From Anisus vortex (lineage: Eukaryota; Mollusca; Gastropoda; Planorbidae): 64,000 nt of DNA. Position numbers and translations under genes: made by a program. Positions within the stretch are counted from its first letter, which is position 1. The number at the start of each line of letters is the position of its first letter. Of the stretch, positions 30,810 to 41,840 are shown piece after piece. The stretch is from contig OX421506.1 in NCBI GenBank assembly GCA_949126835.1, positions 14,852,284 through 14,916,283 of the forward strand, given 5' to 3'. Below the pieces are notes generated by a model. It ran no database searches, had not been told where the DNA came from, and worked only from the letters and a program-made list of their open reading frames with translations.

Positions 30810-31800
30810 TTAGAAATATAAATGTTGTTTGTAAATGTTAGTATATTACCTTGTTCCCATATAGCGGGGTTTCCCGGCCAAGTAAAATGATACTATACCG
30901 CCCCCCCCCACCTTCCAGTGTCACCTTTTCCACCCGCGACGTGGTTATCCCCCCTTACCAACTTTGAATGGCGTACGAATTTAACGACCAGTGTCCAGAT
31001 TGCAATTAAGGGTCACATAGTCTCGTGAATATCGCGCCCTCTCGCCCCCCCCCCTTTTCCACCTTCCTGGGTGACCATATATTTCCTACCTTATCTTGTC
31101 ACTGTTTCAGGAAATATAATTCCAGTTGATATCATTTTTTCTGATCGCCAACGGTGGACATTGACATTTTTATGCATAGCTCTGGCCTTCTGCAAATGGC
31201 CCATAATTGGGCGACTTTCTAAGGCCAGGGAGATCCTTCTGTTGATCTCAAAATTTAGTACCAGATGTCAAACCATTGGTATAGTTTACACTCCCCCTCT
31301 TCATGTCCGCTATATAAGTTGAAACTGTTCGCTGTAAATTGAGTCCTAGCGCCAGTCTCATAAGAAGACACACTTTTCATTTTAGTTAGAAGTCAGATCT
31401 AACTATTGTAAATATTGTTCTACTCAGATTGTTTGATCCACCATTTTAGTCACGAAGTTTTGCATTTTGTTGATGAATTGCCTGCATCTGCTAATAGTTT
31501 ACCTTCATCATTGTATTATTATTGCTAGCCATTTTCCGCTACTATTGAATAAAGTCATACAGTTTTCTCTCATAAGACAACAGCGTTGGTTACTGTTTGG
31601 TTAGAACGTGACATTGTTGGTTAGACTTAGACGTTTACGAAGCCACGTCTAAGGAAAGGTGTCAAATATAAATTTGCAAACGTACAGTAGAGGCTGCCAT
31701 CCGACTTCAAAAGATACCTCCAGACCAACGAAGCCAAGGGTGTGAGTTGAAACCTCCACCACACGTGTAACCGAGTCGAATCCACAACTACCGGGTTACA
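30647..31800 (+). repeat. 3' LTR, 1154 bp
   Basis: This copy matches the 5' LTR throughout apart from microsatellite and poly-C length. Its TATATAA is at 31311-31317 and its AATAAA at 31548-31553. Confidence 0.95.
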
Positions 31801-31805
31801 AGTGT

Positions 31806-32990
31806 GATGAGAAGGAGATGGAAAGTAAATCTATCCAGAAACAGGCTAGCAGTAATCTTCCCATTCGTAAATGAACTAAGAATCTTTTTATCAGGCGAAC
31901 AATAAATGGAGAATATGCACATCGTTCATGGCTATGTTTTTCTCCATAAGAAGGAAAGTTGTTTTGCTATGTGTGTAGGTTTTTATCAAAGCTTAACTCG
32001 CAGCTATCACATGGTGGTTTCGATGACTGGTATCATGCTAGTGCAGGGTTATCTGAGCCTGAACGATCAACGTGTCACGTGGAAGCTGTGTTAGCAACTG
32101 TTCGAAGAGCTGCAGAATCGGGTAGCATTGAGTCTGACCTCAAGGATCAGTTGTCTACTGCAGTTACTTACTGGAGAAATGTACTCAAGCGACTTGTCAA
32201 TGTAATAAAGTTCATAAGTGAAAGGGGGTTGGCATTCAGAGGAAACAATCAAACTTTTGGTTCGGCTGAAAATTGTAATTTTCTTGGTACTCTGGAGTTA
32301 ATAGCCAAATATGATGATTTTCTGCTGAACACATTGCAAAACATGTCAATCGAGGAAGTGGACACACAAACTACCTGTCTTCTACTGTTTGTGATGAATT
32401 GATATCAATTACGGTAAGCAATTATTGAATGAGATCACTGCACGACTAAAGACATCGAAGTACTACTCCATATCGCTTTACTCAACACCAGAACAGAGCC
32501 ATATAGACCAATTTTTAATTAACCTTAGTTATTCGTTACATAGAAAAGTCGTCATAAGTTGAACGATTTGTAACACTTATGGCCAACAAAGGTCACAAGT
32601 CTGCAGAAATGTTCCATGCACTTCAATAATTCCTACAAGAGCACATGATTGATATTAATGTTTGTCGTGGACAGTCATATGATAACGCTTCTTCAATAAA
32701 TAGTAAATACAATGAACTTCATGCATTGGTTCTGAACAAATACCCATTAGCAGCCTGTGTGCCATGCACAGGCCAGTCCCTGAACTTAGTTGGTAAAACA
32801 GCAGCTGAATGTTGTTTATCAGTTGTGTCATTTATTTTTTTACTTACTGCAACGGATTTATACTTTTGTACAGCATCTACCCACCGTTATGACATTTTAA
32901 CACAGAACTTGCCATCCTCTGATGTACCACTGATCTATAATTTGTATCGTTATATCTATCATTATCTTTGTATTGTAATAGCATCTATCT
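31806..32990 (+). pseudogene. ZMYM1-like hAT transposase, middle fragment
   Basis: The coding sense resumes right after the LTR element. Motifs in order are CYVCRFLSKL (zinc finger region), FDDWYHA, VIKFISERGLAFRGNN, GTLELIAKYDDFLL, then RGQSYDNASSINSKYN and CTGQSLNLVGKTAAECC and finally FCTASTHRYDIL. These are in the order of ZMYM1/TTF-type hAT transposases. Stops and frameshifts near 31975, 32400 and 32640 show decay that is independent of the LTR insertion. Confidence 0.82.
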
Positions 32991-34003
32991 AACTATTGAC
33001 CATCTTCTTCTTCTTCTTCATCATATTAATGTGGAGACCCCGTTAAGACCGAGGAAAGAGTCCACAATTTAACTACACATAAAATAAAAAAACACCACAA
33101 ACAACAATTATAAACAGATGGCAGAGTGTTACTTTAGGTTTTTAGTCCAGCCCTTCAGTAAAGATTTGAAAGCCGGCACCGTAGGGGTTGTGATGTAGGC
33201 GTGATCCAGGGTGTCCCACTGCCTAATGGCTTACGGAAAAAAAAGAATATTTGTAGACGTCGGTGCGTGCGTGTGGGACATGCAGTTTGAAATGATGACC
33301 TCGGGTAGAGCGGGCCACCTGTTGGATGCTTTCTGTCTGTCTGTTTGCATGTCCGTCCACAGTTCTGCCCATCTGCCTTTATTTCTGTCTTTATTGTTTC
33401 GTCTTTTCGTCCGTATCTCTGTTTATCGAGCTATCGATCGGTTTTTGTATTATAATTGTGTAAGGATTTATCAGACATAATCATTCTAAATTATATTGCA
33501 ATAATTACCAGAGCATAAGCCGAATATTTGATCTTTTTGTTCATATTTTTACATGTCATAAACATATTTTAAAATTTCTATTGATGGATAAACAAAAACT
33601 TATTAACAATTAAATAATATTTGTATTTGGTATTAAAATATGCTAGGTATTGTGCGTAAATAAAACGATTAATGATAATATATCTACATAATATAGCAAG
33701 CTACATCATTTCTGAATTTTATTTTTCTATTCCTACCTCCAGCAAAAACCTTTTAAAAGGAGAATAGATAAAAATAAAAGAGTAAAACGCGTGTCCAATT
33801 AGCTTAATTGGGTTGTTACTTTTTTTTTGGTGCTATTAAATAAGGAATTATCATACATAAAAATTATCAATTATGTTACAATTATGAGCCAAACATTAGC
33901 AGAATATTTGCAATTTGCGTTTTTTTTTAATACATGTTAAAACATATTTCTATACGCAAAAAAAAACAATGTATTACCCCAACATATCAACAATACTAAT
34001 ACA
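32991..34003. other. AT-rich, unassigned
   Basis: A short CTT repeat (33005-33020) is followed by sequence with CCCCGTTAAGACCGAGG, which may be an older repeat. No gene or element end could be fixed. Confidence 0.4.
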
Positions 34004-34453
34004 CTAAACATAAAAAATTTAGATCAAATTCAGAAAAGAGCTGCAAGGTTCATTGGCCTTCTAGCGAATATTCACAACTGACAAGAGTTATCACTAAACG
34101 TAGAGACATTAGAGGACAGAAGGGCAAAGAGTAAAGTGGTAATAATACATATAACGCATTAATTTAAAAATACAACACAATAACAACCTGTTGAAATAGT
34201 CAGATGAACATAAGAACAAACGTATCCCTTATGCGAGAACAAAATAAATGCATATAAGTACTCTTTCTTCCCGAGTGGCATTCGGGCATGGAATGGGTTG
34301 CCTGAACAAACCAGGAAAACCAGTAACTTAATTAACATCATTTTTTAAAACAACTAATAAAAATGCAAGACTAGACTCGAACCACGAATGGGCGTAGGGC
34401 GCAATAATCTTCTTTATAGAAGGAGCGTCTGTAATATATAAGATAAGATAAAT
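34004..34453 (+). mobile_element. LINE 3' fragment (family B, Jockey/CR1-like)
   Basis: One frame shows the C-terminal LINE motifs QKRAARFIGLLAN and ETLEDRRAKS. The second half encodes the SGIRAWNGLPEQTRKTS ending typical of Jockey/CR1-like ORF2 proteins, and the fragment closes with the AATAATCTTC...AAGATAAGATAA tail. Confidence 0.78.
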
Positions 34454-34974
34454 AACAATGTATTATTTCAACAAATCAACAAAACAAAGGCACCAAACAG
34501 ATTGTGTGACAATGTTTGACAAGTTAAGGAACGTGGCTGTTAATTGGACATTTTATCCGTTGACTTGTCAGCTATGGCTAAAAATGTAGGACGAACAATA
34601 ATCAATTATTTGTTAAAGCTGCAAGCTTAGAGAGAGGTGTCAATGTCAATGTTAATATGTTCAAGACATATGATACATTTAATACAATATTCCATAGCTG
34701 CCGTTCGATACATTATCTATTTGCAATTTTTTTATAAATTATATTTTCAGGTAGAAATCTAACACTTTCTTTAGTATTTGAAATGAAAAGTTAAATCAAC
34801 ACCAGACTAGTGTGACATAGTTTTCTGGCTTATAACATTTCAATTTTAAAGTATGTTTCTTTGGATTATACTAGCCCATTACAGAACAACAACAGAAGAC
34901 ATACATTCTCTCTAGCTCTTTCTTTTCTCTATCTCCCTATCTCTCCCTTTCTCTTCTTTACCAACATACATATA

Positions 34975-35062
34975 ATATGTATGGAGATATATATTATATA
35001 TATATATATGTGTGTTGTGTGTGTGTGTATGTTTGTTTGTATAATGTATGTATGTGTGCGTC
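34975..35062 (+). repeat. TA/TG dinucleotide-rich microsatellite
   Basis: A run of TATA changes into TGTGTG and TATG repeats, with matching open frames in several phases that are not genes. Confidence 0.85.
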
Positions 35063-35261
35063 TGTATATGGCCTTGACTGTATATATTATGTAACTTACG
35101 CTTTTCTAAGCACACTACGGGGGATGGTATATATTAAGGTAATCTTATCGTGGTTACTCAACGCTACTCTAGCCGCATCAAGGCTTTTGGTTTGGTCAAG
35201 GATGTGCTTTGAACATCGTGTGAGTACCATTAATCAATACTGGCTTCAGCTGCCATTAACC

Positions 35262-35290
35262 CCCCCCCCCCCCCCACACACACACACACC
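35262..35290 (+). repeat. Poly-C then CA microsatellite
   Basis: A C run changes directly into CACACA and CCCC. Confidence 0.9.
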
Positions 35291-36400
35291 CCCATAGCCC
35301 ATTCATTTATATTAGGTGAGGATCGAAACGACAGACTTCTTTTTTTTTTTCCTCGTTTCGTCTTCCACTTGTTTTATCAAGAAAAGAGTGTGAGAAAATT
35401 GTGCGGCGAGGTTTGCAGAAGAAAAACTCGCCAAGTCCAGATAGTAAACAAGTGTGATCTTTTAACGCTGCTCTATTTACGAACTCGGACAAACTAGGAA
35501 TCAGGTGGACAGAAGAGGAGGCAAGGCAGTCAAGTCTGGAATTGATTGCTTGTTGCGTTGTGGTCGGTAAAACATGTAGATAGCATTGATGGAGAAAATA
35601 AATTTAATGGACTGTATGGAGATACATCATATTGTGTGAAAAGCGATATATTACAGTTGTGTTAACTGTTTTTTTCTAGAACAACTTGCGCTGGTTAAAT
35701 CTGGTAAGTTATTTATAAGATGTCCTATAATATACGGCTGTATTTAGATTAAAGCGTTTATGCTTTTGTACGTTGACGCTATATTTAATTAATACCCGTT
35801 TTAAAACACTAAATAAAAGGTTTAGAAAATGTTAGATTTAGTTGCTGGCGCTGGACTTTTTGGCGCTAATAAATACAAAAGAAAATAAAATGTTCATATT
35901 TCATTTTGGTAATATCTGCCCTCTGTGTTTAATTCGTTGTTTGATGTATATTTAGATCTACTCGTGTTGTCATATTGATTTATTTTGTACTATTACACAC
36001 ACACAAATAATAATAATAAATGGTCATAAATATTAGAAACTGTTGGTAAATATTTACTGTGTAAAAATGTCAAGTAGAGATGTGAAACGACTGTAGATTA
36101 ATTTCAACTAACGTAGTGTTTATTCAAACATGTGAAGCCTACGGGTGTGTTACTTTGTGTTTGTGTGTTTGTGTATGTTTGCGTGTGCCTGTGTGTGTTA
36201 TATACAAATGGAAAACATATTGGCTTATTTGACTTTAATGATGCTATAATTTCCAAGCAGTGTTCTCTCTTGCTGCCATTTTTCAATAGTTTTATCAAAT
36301 AATTTTTTAACTAGAGGATCAGTTAATATCGTCTATTTTTAGTATTATTCTACAATTAATGATTATTTTTAATGCTTGGTCGATAAAATCTCTTCCTGTT
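35291..36400. other. Non-repetitive stretch, no gene recognised
   Basis: The 35320-35710 part is less AT-rich than its surroundings and ends in CTGGTAAGT, a consensus splice donor, so it could hold a non-coding first exon; this is only a suggestion. The rest is AT-rich. Confidence 0.3.
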
Positions 36401-36566
36401 CACGGAATAAGCAATGATTTGCACGCAATAAACAATGATTTGCACGGAATAAACAATGATTTGCACGGAATAAACAATGATTTGCACGGAATAAACAATG
36501 ATTTGCACGGAATAAACAATGATTTGCACGGAATAAACAATGATTTGCACGGAATAAACCGTGATT
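36401..36566 (+). repeat. 21 bp tandem repeat
   Basis: About seven and a half copies of a unit whose core is AACAATGATTTGCACGG. It directly abuts a SINE. Confidence 0.92.
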
Positions 36567-36586
36567 TGTTACAGTAACGGTGGGGG

Positions 36587-36763
36587 TTCGGTAACCGAGC
36601 GGCAGCGTGTTTGGCTGGCGTACCGAAGTCTACCCAGCTCTGATGGGTGCCTGACTTTAGTTGCTGGCCGCACAATCCACAAGTATGCAGTGGCCACACA
36701 AACCGGTGAAAGCTGCTTCACCGGAACCCCGTGGATCACATTGGTCCGACGGGATACCTTCAA
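36587..36763 (+). mobile_element. SINE (family 2) with internal deletions
   Basis: The tRNA-like head (GAGCGGCAGCGTGTTTGGCT) joins TCTACCCAGCTCTGATGGG directly, so the B-box region is missing, and the end ACGGGATACCTT is present. The copy cannot be transcribed from a normal internal promoter. Confidence 0.8.
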
Positions 36764-36869
36764 ACATTTAATGGTCGTTTTGGTGACTTGTATAGCGCGC
36801 ATAGACAATACACGATATCACATTTAGCGTGCTTAGTGCTCTCTAACGCTAAGTTTCAGTCGTGAAGTT

Positions 36870-36886
36870 TGGGGGGGGGGGGGGGA
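36870..36886 (+). repeat. Poly-G tract
   Basis: About 16 consecutive G bases. Confidence 0.85.
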
Positions 36887-37117
36887 ATTGGTTAAACAAT
36901 GTGACGTCTTAAAAACAAAAAAAAACAACACCACCAAAATTACTAAAACAAAGCAAAAAACCACTAATTTAAAGCAAGTTTTACTTAATTAGCAAGATTA
37001 AATGATGAATATCAGGCCTATATTTAAGATTTTCACTATCAATGTGTGTTTGTGTGTGTGTGTGTGGGGGGAGGGTAATAGTGCAAGATGTGGAAAGAAA
37101 CGAACCGGGTCGTTTTG

Positions 37118-37246
37118 GTGCCACCGCTTTAACGCCACCGTCTTAGCGCCACCGTCTTAGCGCCACCGTCTTAGCGCCACCGTCTTAGCGCCACCGTCTT
37201 AGCGCCACCGTCTTAGCGCCACCGTCTTAGCGCCACCGTTTTAATG
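37118..37246 (+). repeat. 14 bp tandem array (left)
   Basis: About eight units of CGCCACCGTCTTAG, six of them identical, with diverged units at each end. Confidence 0.93.
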
Positions 37247-38216
37247 GTCTCCGTTTTGGTGCCAATCGATTGACGTTAATGAATACAAAAGAAATAATAT
37301 TAGATTATACTAATTTTTATTTTATTATTTCATAGCCTAAATCAATTACACAGCCTGTAAGCTTAGTTCCGAAATTTTAACAGGGCACTTTTCTAACGTT
37401 ATGGCTCCATCAAAAAATGTCAATGATGTTTCTACTTACAAAACCAGTGTTTTTTTTTTAAATGTTACCAGGTTGAGGATGATACAAAACTGTAAAAAAA
37501 AAACTATCCTACAGAAAAACGATGTAGAATAGTCATGCTAGTTATCTTACCTATACCTTTAATTCACTGACCACCATGTTTTAAAAAAAATTATCCTGCA
37601 TTGATTACCACACTACCTGTTTTTTCAACGGCATGGTCACGAAAAGTCTCATAAAGACTTGTGTAGCTATTAAATTTAGAGGCATATTTAAAATATGTTT
37701 CCCTTTTTAATTCTGTCAAAATTTGCCCCCCCCCCCTCTTTCAAACTCTAAAGGACAAAAAAATATGCCACCATTCACTTGAAACAAAATATCCGTGGGT
37801 TATAATAAAGACATAACATCCTACCAGTTTAATTTAGATAAAACAATTATACTAGATCGCCATATTCAACAAACCTTTTTAGAAGTACTTTAAAATTTTT
37901 CCAATTTTAGCACACAAAAAAAAACAAAGCGGTAATTACTTTATAATAATCTCATGCCAGCAGATTAGTTTTCATTTCAAAATTTAATTAATTGACAGAA
38001 CATGGACAAGGAAGACAAAATAGGTTAAGCCTGTTTAAATAATTTTTGAACATTATTGATGTTATTATTGTCTTGTGCAAACGTTTCATAGTTTTTGTGC
38101 TACTAGTATTATTATATGCTACTGTATAGTATTATTATAATTATTGATCATTCGGATATTTAAATCAATCGCATAATGGCTAGTTGAAGATAAAGATAAC
38201 AACTAACGGGGCCGAA

Positions 38217-38333
38217 GCGGTTTCGCCAAAACTAAGGCGCCAAAACTAAGGCACTAAAACTAAGGCGCCAAAACTAAGGCGCCATAACCAATGTGCCAAT
38301 ACTAAGGCGCTAAAACCGTCGCGCCAAAACGTC
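38217..38333 (+). repeat. Degenerate ~14 bp tandem array (right, inverted to the left array)
   Basis: About seven units related to GGCGCCAAAACTAA; read on the minus strand they resemble the left array unit in the TTAG and GGCGC parts. Confidence 0.85.
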
Positions 38334-38357
38334 ACATACCGTGATGGAATGTTTGGA

Positions 38358-38384
38358 TTTGAGAGAGAAAGAGAGAGAGAGCGC

Positions 38385-38417
<33 letters not shown>

Positions 38418-38420
38418 GCG
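38358..38420 (+). repeat. GA microsatellite
   Basis: GA repeats with a few CG interruptions; the antisense frame gives a Ser/Leu repeat that is not a gene. Confidence 0.92.
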
Positions 38421-38624
38421 GGTAGTAGGCTAATTATTATTCTCAGCTTGTGATCTTTTTCATCCAAGCAATTTTTAACAATTTATTCAAATATAATTAT
38501 CAATAATTGAAAATTAATATTAACATTTAGAATACATAAATATTTCAAATCATTCACATTCTCATTTTATCCAACAACATTAAATTCTAACTTAAAAACA
38601 CAATACAATAACATTCTATTACAA

Positions 38625-38875
38625 TATATACAACTATATGCAAGAATAAATACGTATTATAAGTATTATAAGTAGCCTACTCTTTCTTCCCGAGTGGCAT
38701 CCACGCTGCCTTGCCAGAAACAAACCAGAAAAAAAACAGTAACTTATAACATCATTTAAAATTTAAAACGCCAATCAAAATGCAAAGCTCGTCTCAAACC
38801 ACGGATAGGCGTAGGAAGCAAAAATCTTCTGTGTAGAAGGAGCCTCTGTAATATATAAGATAAAATAAGATTACC
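38625..38875 (+). mobile_element. LINE 3' fragment (family B)
   Basis: It holds CTTTCTTCCCGAGTGGCATC, the AAACAAACCAGAAAA block, and the closing AATCTTCTGTGTAGAAGGAG and AGATAAAATAAG tail. No frame is open. Confidence 0.72.
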
Positions 38876-39014
38876 ATCGAGAATTAAGCTTAAAGCTTAA
38901 CACGTTTCGGACACAGTGGACAGCTTGTCTTTAGGGTCTACAATGATATATTCAATTCTTTAATACATTAACTTTTACTTTCTAAACAAACATGTTAGTA
39001 AGAGTGATAAGTAA

Positions 39015-39280
39015 AGTCTAGTGCCCGTCGAACCAAACTGATCAAACGGCCGGTGAAGCAGTGTCCACCAGTTTATGTGGCCACGGCATACTATGGGATT
39101 GTGTTACCAGCACCATGCTCAGCTGCCTTTACTTTACCCTAACTAATGTAAGGTACCCATCGGAGCTGGGAATACTCAGGGACCGCCTCAAGTCTCGGGA
39201 ACAAATTTTAGCCTTTACCAGGATTCGAACCTAGGACCTTCGGTACGCCAGCCGAACGCGCTGCCGGAGGCCACACAAAG
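39015..39280 (-). mobile_element. tRNA-derived SINE (family 2)
   Basis: Minus-strand copy with the A-box region next to CCAGCCGAACGCGCTGCCGG (39249-39268) and the B box at AGGATTCGAACCTAGG (39221-39236). It is close to full length. Confidence 0.87.
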
Positions 39281-39404
39281 CTATACAAGCTATAAATTGG
39301 TATATATAATATTTATATTTAGTGAAACACAGAATGGGTTCAGAGATTAATGCGGTTCAAATGTTCACTATCGGGAAGAGATATGCAATCAAAGAGTGGG
39401 CATA

Positions 39405-39560
39405 GAAGCACAATCTTCTTCTTCGCCATTATCAACTCCTAGTGGAGCATAGGCCATCAACAATTTCTTTCCTTGTTCTCCTGTCTCTGGCTATCTTCTC
39501 TAACTCCTACCAGCTTCTCCCGATCAGCTGCACATCCCTTTCTACTTCTCTCCGCCAGAT
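39405..39560 (-). mobile_element. Probable LINE 3' end
   Basis: The stretch resembles, on the minus strand, the 3' terminal coding part of the LINE at 6021 (a region of CTCTGGCTATCTTCTC and CTACTTCTCTCCGCC) and begins with a CTT/ATC repeat. Only about 150 bases remain. Confidence 0.4.
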
Positions 39561-40489
39561 GTATAGAATCACATGATGTAGGCCTAATTTTCCAGCCCCT
39601 AGAGCCACATAGTAGTGTATCATTTGTTGAATATTGAACTTCTCTTCTCCATTTAAGTCAGCATTAGCCTTTTTGGCAGAGGTTTAAATATAAGCAGAAT
39701 ATAGGGCCAATATCGCATCAATATAATGTTCTATACTATTAGACCTACAGAGAAAATAAATTCTGAAATCTTACACGAGTGTCATGATTGTGGTTTCCAA
39801 CACTGAGCTATAATATCTATATTATCACAAGGGATGTTAAACGATCATCGGAAATATTCGACTGTAGATTTCAAAAAGCTATGATCCAAATTGAAAGCTA
39901 GTAAGCTATTTTGGTTTTGTTGTAATGAATTATTTTACTTCAAGTAGGCCTACACTTAATTCACAATTCTATTAATTCTTTTGGAAATATTTCAAAGAAT
40001 ATTGTTGAAAAAACACGAATCCTTTATATTAGTTTATATAAATGCATTTGACACACTAAGCCTACACAAGGCTTAGAATAGTGTTTAAATAAACTGCAAT
40101 CGTCGCTTCTTTCGCCTATACGAAAGACTGTCTTATCTTTCTCGGCTTGTAACGTCACGTGTTTGGAAATGTTTTATCTGATTGGCGATTTTGATGAAGG
40201 ACGAAATCCGAAATAATGTGTACTACCACATTTGTACAGACTTTAATCGCTTTCAAGAATGAAAACAACGTAATATTATAGTTCCGTCCAAGGGTTTGTA
40301 GGAAATGAAAGAAATGCGCCATCCCAGCGATCTTTCTGCGTGTATGCAGCTTACAATAATCAGCTTTTTGGATATATTATATGGAATAATACATTTTTTA
40401 AAGCTAGAATTGTGTTTGGAATAGGACTTGCTGTTTTTTTAAAGCATTTTAAAAATATAAATGATCGTTTTCTGAAAAAAGTAACAATT

Positions 40490-40612
40490 TTCCAGATGGT
40501 CATTTCGGCAAGGAATGGGTTGCCTGAAGAATTAAGGAAAACCAGCAACTGTACAACATGTATACCTTTATCAAAATATAACACTAAAGTAAGCATGTGA
40601 CAAAAGTTGTCT
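40490..40612 (+). mobile_element. LINE C-terminal fragment (family B-like)
   Basis: The bases GGCAAGGAATGGGTTGCCTG and AGGAAAACCAGCAACT match the NGLPEELRKTS ending of the family B LINE. The usual 3' tail is missing. Confidence 0.6.
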
Positions 40613-40796
40613 GTATATAGGAAACATCTGTAGATGTTGAGAAAAGCATAGGCTAATCAAATTGTTTTGAAATAAATAGAAAAAAAATATTGACATTGTC
40701 TTTATAATACTGCCCATTACATGATCGTTGTTTATTTAAACACTAAACATGATGCAGAGGACACAAACTGAAACATTTAAGACAAAATTTTGAAAC

Positions 40797-41840
40797 GGAG
40801 TAGTTATTATTATAAATCTATAAAATTTGTCTAACGGAGTAGTTATTACTATAAATCTATAAACTTTGTCTAAGGGAGTAGTTATTACTATAAATCTATA
40901 AACTTTGTCTAAGGGAGTAGTTATTACTATAAATCTATAAACTTTGTCTAAGGGAGTAGTTATTACTATAAATCTATAAACTTTGTCTAAGGGAGAAGTT
41001 ATTACTATAAATCTATAAACTTTGTCTAAGGGAGAAGTTATTACTATAAATCTATAAACTTTGTCTAAGGGAGAAGTTATTATTATAAATCTATAAACTT
41101 TGTCTAAGTGAGAAGTTATTATTATAAATCTATAAACTTTGTCTAAGGGAGTAGTTATTACTATAAATCTATAAACTTTGTCTAAGGGAGAAGTTATTAC
41201 TATAAATCTATAAACTTTGTCTAAGGGAGAAGTTATTACTATAAATCTATAAACTTTGTCTAAGGGAGAAGTTATTACTATAAATCTATAAACTTTGTCT
41301 AAGGGAGAAGTTATTACTATAAATCTATAAACTTTGTCTAAGGGAGTAGTTATTACTATAAATTTATAAACTTTGTCTAAGGGAGAAGTTATTACTATAA
41401 ATCTATAAACTTTGTCTAAGAGAGTAGTTATTACTATAAATCTATAAACTTTGTCTAAGGGAGAAGTTATTACTAAAAATCTATAAACTTTGTCTAAGGG
41501 AGTAGTTATTACTATAAATCTATAAACTTTGTCTAAGGGAGAAGTTATTACTATAAATCTATAAAATTTGTCTAACGGAGTAGTTATTAGGCTACTTTAA
41601 ATCTATAAACTTTGTCTAACGGAGTAGTTATTAATATAAATCTATAAACTTTGTCTAACAGAGAAGTTATTACTACAAATCTATAAAATTTGTCTAACGG
41701 AGTAGTTATTATTAAAAATCTATAAAATGTGTCCATTAGAATGTGTTATTACAATCAATCTATAACAATTGTCAAACGGATTAGATGTTACTATCAATCT
41801 ATAAAAATAGTCAAACGGAGTAGTTATTACTAACAATCTA
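40797..41840 (+). repeat. 39 bp satellite array, about 26 units
   Basis: The unit core is GTTATTACTATAAATCTATA followed by AACTTTGTCTAAGGGA. Units alternate GAGTAG and GAGAAG variants. The end units are more diverged (ACGGAGTAG forms), as expected when homogenisation acts most in the middle. Confidence 0.95.

Larger units (their letters stand above)
24298..31800 (+). mobile_element. Ty3-type LTR retrotransposon with integrase-before-RT order (Gmr1-like)
   Basis: The 7503 bp element starts TGTGACG and ends GGGTTACA, and is flanked by a 5 bp duplication AGTGT (24293-24297 and 31801-31805). It has two long LTRs, a gag-protease frame and a pol frame. Pol carries integrase, then reverse transcriptase, then RNase H, the order of Ty1/copia but with Ty3-type sequences; this combination defines the Gmr1-like group. 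The two LTRs differ, as far as I can read, only in GA and C run lengths, so the insertion is young. The element may still be competent: the only visible defect is the gag-pol frame change. Confidence 0.95.
37105..38335 (+). mobile_element. Candidate DNA element with inverted subterminal arrays
   Basis: The left side opens with CGTTTTGGTGCCACCG and the right side closes with CGCGCCAAAACG, roughly inverted copies. Each end is followed inward by a tandem array: CGCCACCGTCTTAG units on the left and GGCGCCAAAACTAA units on the right. The inside (about 0.95 kb) is AT-rich with no open frame. I could not find a target duplication, so the superfamily is unknown. Confidence 0.5.

Noticed and set aside
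36359..36699. Repeated open frames on both strands (HGINNDL and related)
   Set aside because: The 21 bp unit is a multiple of three, so it leaves all frames open; it is a minisatellite.
39220..39270. Possible tRNA genes at SINE heads
   Set aside because: The tRNA-like heads occur in at least seven copies with the same non-tRNA body.
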